Shown here: in pieces, positions 25,619 through 64,000 of the stretch
Position numbering within the stretch: the stretch's first letter is position 1
How the letters are laid out: every line of letters begins with the position of its first letter
Assembly: GCA_009823395.1 (NCBI GenBank)
Contig: CM020502.1
Location: 27,034,944-27,098,943, forward strand
DNA: 64,000 bases
Reading direction: 5' to 3'
DNA from: Thamnaconus septentrionalis
Lineage: Eukaryota > Chordata > Actinopteri > Tetraodontiformes > Monacanthidae
The notes under the pieces: model-generated
The model's database searches: none
The model's input: the letters and a program-made list of their open reading frames with translations, nothing else
What the model was told of the DNA's origin: nothing
Program-made: the position numbers and the translations under genes

Positions 25619-27968
25619 GCTTGACACCAAGAGACGCAGCCTCCTGGCAGAGTTGGTGGGAAGCAACCCGCTGACTCGGCAACCGTCCTCGCTGGGTTGT
25701 CGCCGCGCTCACCACCATCAGAGGGAACATAAAAGGCCTCGGTGCCGTAAACCATGCGCTGCGCAACGATCGTAAAGCTGAATCAGCGGCTCCTCGGAAA
25801 CAATCCAATCAAACACTCCGACGGCATGGCCTGGTTTTAAGTTGGATTTACAGCAGATTTAAACAAGGCGGTGCTCAAAACTTTTACGAAGCTCTGATCA
25901 CTCCGCCGTAAATCGGCGCCGATGGAGCGCAACGTTACAGAAGAGAAATGTCCGTCAGAGTGATCTGAGGAGCCCCCGGTGGGAACAAACTAGCGGAGAC
26001 ACAACTGAAACCATTTCTGTCATTTCTGTCTAATCTGTGAGCAAGTCAGAAGAAACTCTCGCTCTCCCTCTCCCTCTCTCTCTCTCTCGCTCTGAATGCG
26101 GCACACGCGGCGTGTTGTGGGTACAGCCGAGTCGTCCCCACGCCGGCCCACGATGCCTTGCTGCTGCTCCTCTGCAGCGCCAGGTAACCAGGCAACAGAC
26201 GTGTCAGCGGACGGAGGCGGAGGAGGAGGATGGCTTCTCTGCCGTCACGGCAACCAGGCTATGGCGGGGTTGTAGTGGAAGGGGGGCTCATACATGTTGG
26301 GTTGGGGGAAGGGAGGTGGGGGGTCCTGTTGTGGATTTCCATCTTTATTTTTGTAAATTTTTTATTTGTTTTTTTCTCTCTGGGATCGCAGGAAAACCCT
26401 CCATCTATTCTGCCGCAGCAGCAGCAGCAGCAGGTTCTTCTGGACTCCCACGGAGTCGGGACGCATGCCACGCGCTGCGCTGCCGGCGAGGAGGCGGAAC
26501 TGGGTCACTGAGATGGTTGGCTCGGCATCCGGGGACGAGCAAAAAAACAAAAAGCTATACCAAAAAACATCAACAACAACAACACTTCAACCACACGTTA
26601 AAAAAAAATCGATGATGCTTGTTAGCGTCACCGCTTCGTTTTTCTCTGTTTATTCGAGCAGCTGCTTTTTCTTGATCCGCTTGTTTCTAATAAAGCCCCA
26701 GAGGAAATGTGTTTACAGATTAGCCCGGGGGAGGGGGCAGGGCCAGGGATCACCACCAGAGGTCAGCGTTATGAATGCTTATGAGCACGTTCCGCTTCTT
26801 CCTTCAGCAAACTTTCTGTTTGTTCTCTCTTTCTCTCTCTCGGTTCTGTGTTGTGCTGTTTCCGCCGTGACAGCTTCCCCCTCGCATGCCCCCCACCTCA
26901 CCCCCATCCCATCCTACTCCAAACCCCGCCCACTCCCGCTGCCTCCCGCCTGGCTACCTGTCTTGTTTGTGCGTATCGCGAGGAGTTCAAGGAGTCGTCT
27001 TCATGTTTAATTCACGCGGCGGCGACTGCGAGGTGTAAAACCGGAGCGTCTCTGTCAGGTTCAGCTCCGCCCCCTCCTCCTCCCGACCTGCCGCACTGCT
27101 CTGCAGGAAGCACAGCGAACCGAGGAAATAACAGACGACGGCCTTTGTGAGGATTCGAAGAATCCAGCAAACAACAACAACAAACTCTCCGTACGTGTCG
27201 GGACGTTTTTGTATGGCTAATGCTAGTGACAGGATTAGCGTCTGGGTCGGACTCGGTCCTCTCACCTGCCGCCTCAAGAAGAGGTGAAGGCCGACTCAGA
27301 AGCCCTGAGGTGTGGCTGCGCTGGCAACTAGTGGCGGGAGGTGGTGGTGCGCCATTGTGACCCGGGTTCTGGTGCCCTGCAAGTCCTGTCAGCTGTCAGT
27401 CAGAGGCGTCAGACAGGCTTCCAGAAACAGCAACGTGGTGGTCGTAGCAATTAGCTTAGCTTCTCCTGAGCCAGTTGCTAACGATGCTAGCTGCTAGGTG
27501 CTTTGGTTAAGGGAAAAAATCATCTGACTCACTTCCCTCTGACAGCAGCGACTGTGCAGGTTTGTTTTTTTTCACTCTGTGCCATCATCCCGGCTCGCCA
27601 CCTGCTGGCCAGGCTCCCACATGGCTCCTCTCCCTTCCTGCCATGTTCATGAAGGGCTGATCCCTTCCCGCCGACACTAAGCTCTTCATCCCTCCTTCAT
27701 CCCTCCTGTCGACCGACAGTCCGACTATCTTCCTCCCGACAGGCGAGCGAGCGCCACCTCAAGGTCGCACAAGGACGGCTTTTCAGGCAGTGTGGGAGTG
27801 GGAGGGGCCACAGACTTTGCAGCCACCAGTCATCCAGCGGCGCTAATCTGACATGTGATACCTTCTCCTCATCCTCATCATCCTCCTCATCCTCCTTCCT
27901 GCAGAGAAGGAAAAAGTCCCTCCGTTACGCCACACTTTCTCCAAGAGAAAAGTACTCCTAAACCCTTT

Positions 27969-28077
27969 GAGATGTCACGCAGGGCACCCATACCTCTCCT
28001 GAGATTAGTGACCACACCCTCAACCAATCTTGTTTCCAAACAAGCATCAGTTTTAGTAGGAGGCTGCAAACAACAGG
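27969..28077 (+). repeat. dispersed repeat copy, internally deleted
   Basis: It starts GAGATGTCACGCAGGGCACC and ends GTAGGAGGCTGCAAACAA. The GTTGGCTCCGCCCC block is missing. Confidence 0.55.
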
Positions 28078-28327
28078 ATAAATGTGCTGCTCTCTGCTGA
28101 TTGGAGTCTGGGATGGAAATATACAATACAGGAGTCCGTGTGTGCGTGTGCGTGTGTGTGCGTGTGTGTCTGTGTGTGTGGTGAAAACCCTTGGTGGAAT
28201 CTGAACACTTTAGCTGCGGCTAACATGAAGACTGAGGACTAAGGGGAAGTCAAACTCCATCAATGTGCAGCAGCATTAGTGTGATTGGACGTATTTGAAG
28301 CGTGAAGCAGGGAACTTTTAGCGCCGC

Positions 28328-28393
28328 ACGCACACGCACACACACACACACACACACACGCACGCACACACGCACACGCACACACACACACAC
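28328..28393. repeat. (CA)n microsatellite with CG interruptions
   Basis: A CA run with scattered CG units; a related TG run lies at 28139-28180. Confidence 0.9.
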
Positions 28394-30702
28394 CTCGGCC
28401 GAGGGAAGCCAGGCGTACTGACAGACACTCTGGCCACACCTGAGTCCCTGAAGACCAGTGAGAGTGTGATGATGTGCTTCCTGCTCACTGGATTTAGCCC
28501 TTTAAAAGTAAATTGGTAGGAGCAGTTCTTCACATTTATGTTATTAGTTAAAAGTTAAAAAAAAAAAAAAAAACTTCCATTCTTCCAACATTTTTTTTTT
28601 CTTTTTGGCCACCAAATTTCTCTCTCTCGCTTCTTTAGAACCTGGCAACACCATATTTTTGAGACATCATTTTGCTCCAGCCCGGGGGTCACATGACTGA
28701 CTGACCCGGTCGGTCCTGTCCTGGCCGGTCCGGTGCAGTCCGTCCCTGCCTCGCTGTCGGCAGCGGGCAGCGACCATATGGCGACCATCTGGGCCGTCGC
28801 GGGGATGTCAGAACACAGGAGGCGGAGCTGATCCTCCCACAGGTCACTTCAAGACTGCAGCTGTGCAGAAGCTGTGCAGGAGGCACCAATATTAATATAT
28901 TAATATTAATATGTTCATATTGTTTTTGGCTGTTGGACCAACCAGTTCCTAAATGTTTGTGTGCATATACAGTGTGTGTGTGTATATACTGAATGTATAT
29001 ACTGTGTATGTATATGTGTATAGATATGTTTATATACTGGATGTGTGCAGCAATATTCTGCCCAGTTTTAAATCTTTTTTTGGTGCAGCAGCTTCACAGC
29101 AATAATCTAAAAGGCTTCCCCGGTCATGTGACCACCCCCCAGCATTCTTTTCTCCTTCCTGTAACACCTGCGTGAAAACAGAAGGTTCAGTTCGTTTTTC
29201 ATATTTATTGCAGCTTAAAAGCTCCACCTGCTGCCAGAAGAACTTTTTGATTATAGTAATTTAGCTAAAAAGGGATACAAACATATTTATTACATGTTTG
29301 TTTTTTTCTATTAATGTTGATGTGACTTCCACAGAAAGGCTGATGTGTTAAAAAGGTTTTTTGTTTTTCGTTTTGGTCTGTAAAATAACGACGTGCTCTG
29401 AAATCTCTCTTGTTTTCACTCGTCAAACACAGCCTTTTGAAATTGTCGATCACAATCATTTGAAGAGTTTTTTTTAGTTTTTTTTTACTTGTATTCTTTT
29501 TTTGCATTGAAAAGTCCTGAGTGCAGGAGGCTGATTGCTGCTTTATCACATTGGACTTAATTTCCGCTTTCCAGCAGCACTTAAATCGTAATCGTAGCCG
29601 GGATTCCTTACAAAAGCTGTACTTCACTGGGGAACCTTTTTTCCCTGATGCCGTACGATCCATGCATGGCTGAAGTTTGTCGCTGCTTCTTTGGCAGGAA
29701 AACTCTGAGGGACGAGGTTTAATATCACAGGAGGAGGAGCAGATGGTTAGCGGAGCGCCGCCGATTCACACGTCTTCCGTTATTGTGGCCGTGCTAATCT
29801 ATTTGTTTTATTTGTTATTATGAGGATCTCGTAGGGAGCGACCATCTTGTTGGAATATATATTGCGAAAACAATAAAATAATTGGGATGCTAATGAGCAG
29901 GTGGGCGGAGAGACGAGTCGTGGTCAGCGAGCAGCGGCGGTTGCATCTGCTTGTTGGACGAAGGTTCAGCCGGAATTCTTGTTATTTATTTTTAAGTTAA
30001 AAGTAAACAACAAATTCAGCATGTTCAGACTTTACAGAATCTCCTTCAAGGTAAATCTAGGTGTAACCAGTAGGGGGCGCTTGTTACAATCGTCAGAAAT
30101 CAGAAGCAAAAGTTTGCACTAATAACGATAGAAGTTAAACCAAAAACATATTGTGTTTTTGGCTGTTGCTGCTTTTTGAAATTGCTTAAATTTTGTGCGG
30201 CAATTAGCCAATTAGCCAACCATTAGCCACAAACGCCCCTCTAATCTGATGTGGAACTTTTTAGCCTCTAGCCTAATGTTTTTGATGAATTACCTCCGGT
30301 GAACAAACAGGCCCTGAGCTAACAGTTTTGACGCAGCTGTTTTAGCCCCTCATCCAGTCCTTTGGGGCAACTGCAACTCAAAAAGACTGCAGTCTTAAAT
30401 GCAATGGCTCAGCTGTCTCCTTCATGCAAAACCTCTTTTCTCTTTCTTTTTCTTTTTTGCTCCTTTGTATGTCATATTTTTCGTCCTAGCCGACCCTCGC
30501 AAGTGGAGGAATCGAGCGCCTTCTGCTTTTCTCGTTTTGGCGAATAGTATAGTAGTGTGTATTTTTTAATAACTGTTTGGCTGCCGTCTGAGCCAGGATC
30601 TGGATTCCGTGGCGAGTCGCTATCTCGCAGCCGCGAGTTATTACCTTGTCCCAAACAACTGTGAGGTTGTGTTACCGCTTGCACTTCTGACACACACCAC
30701 GG

Positions 30703-30787
30703 GGCTAATCTAATCTAATCTAATCTCCACATCTGAACACACACAATGTCTGCAATAACTCGCGCGGGCATCCAGGGCGGCGATTTA

Positions 30788-30824
<37 letters not shown>
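30703..30824. repeat. (TAATC)n and (GA)n repeats
   Basis: Four to five TAATC units at about 30704-30726 and a GA run at 30791-30824, with unique sequence between. Confidence 0.85.
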
Positions 30825-30825
<1 letters not shown>

Positions 30826-31893
30826 GCTGCCTCCGGTGGGGCTTTGTGTTGACATTTACAGGGAGATTATGAATTTCTCTTAATTTCCCATGATTCTCAT
30901 TAGTCTGAGGCATCATTACGAGGGTCCGCACACTCAGCAGTTTCACCCGGCCGCTCCATCAGCGTCCATCATTAGGTTGCTAACATTAGCCGTCATTTAC
31001 TCAGTCAGTTTTTTTTTTTTTTTTACGACACCTTCACGTTCAACTTGCGTTCATTTTCCATTTTTAAATGTTACACCGTCTTAAAATAATGTCCTGTGCA
31101 GCACGCTGTGCACAGTTTGGAGCCTTTTTATTTCCTGACTTAAAATACTGTCTTCTGTGAAACCATCTGGCCCCCGATGCAGCTGAGCTAACCGCTTTTC
31201 TTTAGCCTCGCACAAAACTCAAGGAGCATTAAACAAACTTCTTTGCAGTTAGCTTTGTTGTTTCAACTTCTACTTTCCAGCTGGAGGAAGTTTTCTCATC
31301 TCTGATGTGCATTGATTTGTCTATTTGGCTAACTTCTGTAGCAGCTAGCAGCTACTCCTGTCTGCTTGGGCTAGCTAACTTCAGCTAGTTAGCTACTGTC
31401 TGGTGGTAAAAGTTAGTCAGAGAAACTTTTGGGAAATCAGAAGTGGCTTTTCAGTCACTATTTTTTGTTGTTTAGTCACATTATCGCTCTAACTACAGTG
31501 ACAAATAATCTATCTGCACATTCAGATAGAATAACTGTTTTATTACACACCTTAGAAAGTGGATAGCTAAGACCGTTTACCTGGAGGATAAAGTAATTTT
31601 ATCGCCAATCTGCAGGTTTTTATGGTCACCCTCTTCATTCTGAAAGACGTGGTCATCAAAAACACAGATGCCACTTAATTGTTGTCACAGCGGTTGTAAA
31701 TTAAATGGCGTACAAATAGGTCTTTAGTGTTTGCATCAGCGTGTGGCGCTGGCTGATGCATCAAACACATCATATTCATTAGTGGGGCCGCTTCTGGGAT
31801 GAGATGAAAGTCAGTGATTGACTCAGGAGCCTCAAAGCTCGGACTGGATTTCAAAAGTTTACAGCTAATTAGACCATCAGAAAGCTGTGAACA

Positions 31894-31895
<2 letters not shown>

Positions 31896-31928
<33 letters not shown>
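31896..31928. repeat. (CA)n microsatellite
   Basis: Perfect CA run of about 33 bp. Confidence 0.92.
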
Positions 31929-31931
<3 letters not shown>

Positions 31932-34749
31932 GACTCAGCTTGAAAGTATCATTATTATTTTTTGAGCGATGGCGAACGCTGCCTCCGACTGTTGGTGACA
32001 TCGCTCTTCCTCCGCTTGGCATTTTGCGTTAAATCATTTAGCTTTTTTCAAGGCCGCAGGATATTCATTCATTCATTCTTTTCATCCGTTCATTAAGTAA
32101 TTGATGTGTTTTGTGCGTGATGACCAGCTCTCCTGCGTTCGTGATGGGTTTTCCCAGACGGCGGCGGCAGCGGTGGTGGTGGTGGTGGCGGTGCAGCTTG
32201 TTGCATCGCCGCACTACACGACACAGGGGAGCAGTCGCCTGTTGCCATGGTAACTACCTGTTAATATTCGGGGCAGACCAGTCGAGAGCGCCGCGGTTTC
32301 TCGCCGCTCGCTGCAGGATAAATTGATTGGACGTTCCTGCGGACAGGAAAAAAAGGGAGGCCGGGGGGGTGGGGAGGGAGCGCTACGGGGTTGTTGAGGT
32401 GCGACACCTCAAAAATTTCCTCGACCACCCCGAAAAATGCGGCAAGAAACTATCTGCGGTTAATTTCAGTGCTTTTGGAAATTGGCCCTCTGTGATGTCA
32501 CACATGGCAGTTGTTTGCACGACTCGCGGGAAAGGGGGGAAGGTTGTTATATAGGAAAAAAATTCCCAAATATCCTCCTCATACATATATAGTGTGACAA
32601 AATATTAGGAATACACGCAGACCCTGCCTGCCTTCACCCCGCAGAGACAAACAAGCACAGCGAGACCCGGCGAGTGAACTGCAATTGAAGGTGTGATGTG
32701 ATTATTATTTTTTAGCCCGTTGCCTGTCGAAAAGGAGCCAGCGATGTAAAAGTCAAGGTGGGCCACGTTTGCTTTTCCTGCAGAAAAACCTCCTCAACAA
32801 CTATTTCAAAGTTTTTTTTCAGATAGTTTCAGCTTGTTTTCGGAAACTTGACCCGTAAGTTGACGTGAAAGGACGAATCACGGAGGTCCGGCCGAAATTT
32901 CATCACCACCCCCACCGAGGTTCAGTAAACACCGAGACAGAGAGAGGATTTGTCACGTCGCAGTGCAAAAAGTCTTCTGACCTTGTGGATGTTTGGAATT
33001 GTAGGGGGGAAAATCTCCTACATGTCCTGTTCAGCTCTCGATGACAAATTTAACTAGTCAGAATAGACATTAGCTTAGCATTGTAGTGAATGCCGCAGAT
33101 AGCAGCTGTTTCATTTTTGTTTTTTGCTCGTTTTTTGTTTTGCTTTCAGCTCTGCAGTGCCGCCTTAGTTTGCACAATGTTTCCCTTGCAAAATAGTTTC
33201 ACTTTTAATTCCTTGCTGTCTGATTGGATTACAGCTGAATATGAGAGGAGACATTGAGGGGAGACAATGTAGAAAAGCTAGTGCGTTGCTAACTAGCTAG
33301 CCTCGCTGCACCGGGCCTGGGCCTCAGCTTCCACCTGAAAACAACTTTTACGTGGCTGCAGCGTCTCTGGAACTCGTGAAATGAATCTGAAACAGAATCT
33401 TCTTCCTTCCTCTCCTTCCCTCTGAAGCTCTGCGACTCCTGGAACAGCTGCAGGTCATAATCCGGCGCTAAGAGAGGAGAGAAACAATATTTGTGCTTCT
33501 CCCAAATCCGTTCTCGGCATCAGAATTCTGCCCGACGAGCCGTTACGTCAGCGTGGCTGCGGCTCAGGGCTTCAAGTGGAACCGTATCAAAGGGAGGGAT
33601 CTTTGTTTCAGGCCGCGCATTAATTGCTTTTCTCTCTGACGTTATTTCTTTCGACTCGGCTGCAGGATTTATTTTCCAAACTGTTTTGTACGTCCAGTTG
33701 TTGCTGCCAGCGCGGCTCCGTGCTCTCCGAGTAATTGATGGCGACTTGAGGGGTCGGTGGCCGTGCCTTTTTTCTGCAGAGGGAGGCGGGGAAACACTGC
33801 TGCCGCTGCCGCCACCACGCTCTGCTTTGAGCATCAAAGTTCCCGTGACCCTGCCCCCCTCTGGGTCATCTGGCCGGCGGCGACAGGTTGGAAAGGAATA
33901 GATTGAAAATGCAGACGGCAGATAGTTGAAGGTCTCACACCGCGTCCAGGGGGATGGTTTTAACCCGGAGGCGACAGGAAGACAGGACAGGATTGGAGAA
34001 TTGGTTCAACATTCGGCCAATCAGATTTGAGTTTTCTAATAGTCGATATCATGGCTAATATAGCATCTATACGAGGAGGAAGTGTTGTCTACGTGAGGAA
34101 CGCTGCTTAAGCATCCACATTGACAAGCTAGCAGCGGTGTCCTGTTTCTTCCCACAGCTATAGCCTAGTTAGTCGCTCCGCCTCCTCCTTGAGCTGATTG
34201 GTCCATTTTCTCACGAGCTGGACATGTTTCAGGTGCAGGGGGGGCTTTTTAAAGTTCGATCAGAGGGAGTTTGGCAGCGATGCGGCTGCTGCCTCCTGAC
34301 GTTATCGTCAAGGTGAAGCAGGATATCCTCCGTCATCCATCCATCCTTCCATCCGTCCCGGCACTGCAGCTCTGCGCTGACTTCTGTCTCACCTCTGATG
34401 TTTTTATTACACAAACAGCAACTCAGATCAAATAGATTTTTTTTTTTTTAATTTCTGCTCCTCCTCCTCCACCTCCCACCTCCCATCCGGGGGAGACCGA
34501 GTGTTAGAAGGAGATAACATGCAGAGGGGGAGGTGGGGAGGTGGGGAGGTGGGAGGCGGCGTGTTTACGCGCCTGGATGTGACGGGATGAATAATTCAGC
34601 GCTGCGGGATCACGTCCAAAATGATAACCCCCCCACCCCCCACCACCACCACCACCCAAAATAAATATCTTTTCTAAAATAAAATAGTAGAGATGACGGT
34701 GGCTGATTGCGAATTCAGTCACCTGGGACGGGAAGTAAACACTGAATAA

Positions 34750-34750
<1 letters not shown>

Positions 34751-34803
<53 letters not shown>
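34751..34803. repeat. (AC)n microsatellite
   Basis: Perfect run of about 53 bp. Confidence 0.95.
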
Positions 34804-34806
<3 letters not shown>

Positions 34807-35530
34807 AGGTTGGTGGTGATTGGTTGGTGTGTGGTGGCAAGGAGGAACAGTGGCTGTCAGCTTCCTTCTCGCCTCAGGTTGTGAAGAATTCCGGAATTCC
34901 TCAAGGCTTTTTTCTTTTTGCATGCCGTCGCGTTTTATTCTGTCTGCTGGAGCTGAAAGTCTTCGTACTGCCACCACCACCTCTGTTTTTGCTGAGTTGG
35001 AACCGAGTCCAAGTCTGTATATTTATGCTCACAAGATGAAACTGCATCTGGGTCCTTCTTTTATTTAAAATGTTGTTGGTTGGAGCTTCAGACAGAGCTG
35101 CTGTCTGAACTGCTTCCCGCTCTGATCGGAGGCGAAATTCTGGGATTTTCAATCCTTCACACTCGCCGACACTTTTAACTCACCGATTGATGTTAATTAA
35201 ACGAACGGATCAGTCGGTCACTGAGCAGAATCAGACGCAGTCTGATGCCGATTGATGAGCTTTAATTTGTTCAACCTACCGAGTTGGAAATGACGCCGAT
35301 GACTCTTTTAAACCGAAGTGTCCCTTTAGGTGTCCTGATTCACCAGCAGGGGGCAGAATTGTCGATATCAGAATTTGATTCTTGGTGGAAATGGGACGCA
35401 CCCCAAGTCCAGCTGCTCCACTGATGCTCCACCAGGAATAGAAACTGCCATGTGAACGCTGCTAATAAAAGCTGACAGCGGGAAAGCTGTGGGAAGACAG
35501 CGGACGAGGGAATTCGGGAATTTTTTTTAG

Positions 35531-62653
<27,123 letters not shown>

Positions 62654-63481
62654 CGTCACGTGTACAGCCCCGCCCACACCTGCCTGTGCCCCGCCCCCTC
62701 ATCACTTCCTGCTGGTAGTAGTGAGGGGAGTGATGGGACGCCCTTTAATTCCGTCCTGATTATCTCCCACTGACCACATCACACCCGATTAGGAACAAAG
62801 TAAACACTGTAAAAACCGACCCGCTAGCGCAGAATAGCTTAGACCTAGTTGTGATTTTGAAGCAAACTGTATTTCATATATAAACACATGCATGAAATAC
62901 ATTCTGTGCACCTGTTCTGGCGCTTAAAAGTACCGAGAAGTAGGTAGCGTAGACGTAAAAACCGTGCGAGACTGACTCACCAAAATATACTATCCCACCA
63001 GTAGCAATCCCAAGAGACGGCCTGTAGGGGGGCCGCTTTGCCGAACTTTTTCATTCTGTACGTCGGATACGACCCACTGTGTTCACGGACCGAGGCCAAA
63101 CGCATCACGGGCAAACTTCCAGCGCAGGAAAACAACGGGCCGCTCTGCGAAATCTATGCCAACGGACGTCCGACTGGAGACTTTAACAACAACAATAATA
63201 CATTGTTTTTCTTTTCCTTTCTTTCTTTCGTTCTTTGGTTGTTTTGCATGACAACTTCTCAACTGAGCTGCCCTCAATTCGCTTAGTTTTTTTTTTTCTT
63301 TTTTTACGCAGAGCACGACTTAACGGATTAATTCCCTCTGGTGGTGGAGGAAGAGAAGACGCTGTGTACTATTATTAATATTAACATGATGAATAACTCT
63401 GTTGTTCGCTAAAGAAGCGACCGACCAGCTGGTGGATTCGCACCGACTCAGACTCTCTTTGAAGAAATATTCAAGTCATCG

Positions 63482-63489
63482 TGTAAATA
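63482..63489 (+). promoter_or_regulatory. Pumilio response element match in 3' UTR
   Basis: TGTAAATA matches the UGUANAUA consensus bound by Pumilio proteins. Such sites are common in neuronal mRNAs, but a single 8-mer can occur by chance. Confidence 0.4.
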
Positions 63490-63904
63490 CGGCCCCTGAA
63501 TCATCGCCCCCTCCACTCCCCACAGATCCTTCTTCCCGTTTTTTGGTAAACCCTGTGTACTGTTTCCCCCCTGATGCTCTTTTGGCTGTGCACACCAGTT
63601 TCCTCTGAACGTTTCTCCCAGTTTGTTCCTGCTCTTTGTGTGTGTTTGCATGTTTGATTCGTCCAAAGTCTCCGTTTGGCTTCTGCTGTGCTTTTCTGTG
63701 TAAGTCAGTAGGCCGCAGTTTCGTTGACCCTACTGAAGGAAGCACTCGGGCTTTTTAACGCATCTTTAAACTTACATTTTTTTTAGTTTCACCACAGCCA
63801 AATTCAAAATATTTCTACAGTAGAAGTAGATGTGAGTTTCTACAAGTTGAAGTTGATTAAAAACGCAGCAAAGTCACCTCTTGCTGTTGAATTCTACCAC
63901 AGGT

Positions 63905-63910
63905 AATAAA
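63905..63910 (+). terminator. candidate poly(A) signal AATAAA
   Basis: It is the first canonical AATAAA after the abtb3 stop codon. An ATTAAA variant lies upstream at 63856-63861. Either would give a 3' UTR of about 1.2-1.3 kb; further signals may lie outside the window. Confidence 0.45.
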
Positions 63911-64000
63911 CAGCCGCAGGTTTAATTCAACAGAAACAAAGGGAGAAATATGTCACAGCGGATGTCACGAAAAAATAGCCCCTCACACAAAAACTATCGC

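Larger units (their letters stand above)
62654..63930 (+). other. abtb3: abtb3 3' untranslated region (probable)
   Basis: This follows the stop directly. It opens GC-rich and becomes AT-rich, and I see no coding potential. It contains a 10-bp-stem hairpin (62868-62901), a Pumilio-type site (63482-63489) and an AATAAA at 63905-63910. The end is inferred as shortly after that AATAAA; no transcript evidence is available here. Confidence 0.6.

Overview
This is vertebrate nuclear DNA, most likely from a teleost fish of percomorph type. The evidence is long AT-, TG- and CA-rich introns, GT-AG splice sites, very dense dinucleotide microsatellites, a tRNA-derived fish SINE with an ATGG tail, several small DNA-transposon derivatives with terminal inverted repeats, and a Penelope-like element remnant. 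The species cannot be named from the sequence.

One protein-coding gene is supported, on the + strand: abtb3 (also called btbd11), an ankyrin-repeat and BTB/POZ protein. Sixteen exons between 35733 and 62653 join with consistent phase into 2252 coding bases: the last 2 bases of one codon, then 749 full codons and a stop. In order they encode a linker, a histone-fold-like region, ankyrin repeats, a conserved middle region, a BTB domain, a BACK-like helical tail, and a C-terminus ending S-V-V, which fits a class I PDZ ligand. The first exon, encoding roughly the N-terminal third of the family protein, is not in the window and should lie upstream of base 1.

Layout: 1-35732 is intron (presumably intron 1) with no supported coding exon. 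It holds microsatellites, an inverted-repeat DNA element (11702-12396), an interspersed repeat (12538-12735), a Penelope-like remnant on the - strand (18014-18400), an (AT)n array of about 166 bp with a SINE tail beside it (21222-21503), a diverged tandem array (24831-25618), and possible regulatory blocks near 600-1020 and 13440-13650. From 35733 to 46750 are two exons separated by a 10.6 kb intron holding a Tc1/mariner-type MITE (36455-36834), a V-SINE (39984-40332) and a hAT-like MITE (45724-46246). From 46751 to 62653 the exons become dense; this part holds a 42-bp minisatellite, a MITE with perfect 36-bp terminal inverted repeats (53404-53979), and dinucleotide runs directly beside several splice sites. 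From 62654 to 64000 is the probable 3' UTR, with a Pumilio-type site, a hairpin and a candidate poly(A) signal.

I found no operon, CRISPR array, toxin system, virus or other novel multi-gene system. The most interesting signals are the microsatellite-built splice sites of abtb3, the dispersed repeat family with a TGTGATGTCACA core, and the well-preserved MITEs.
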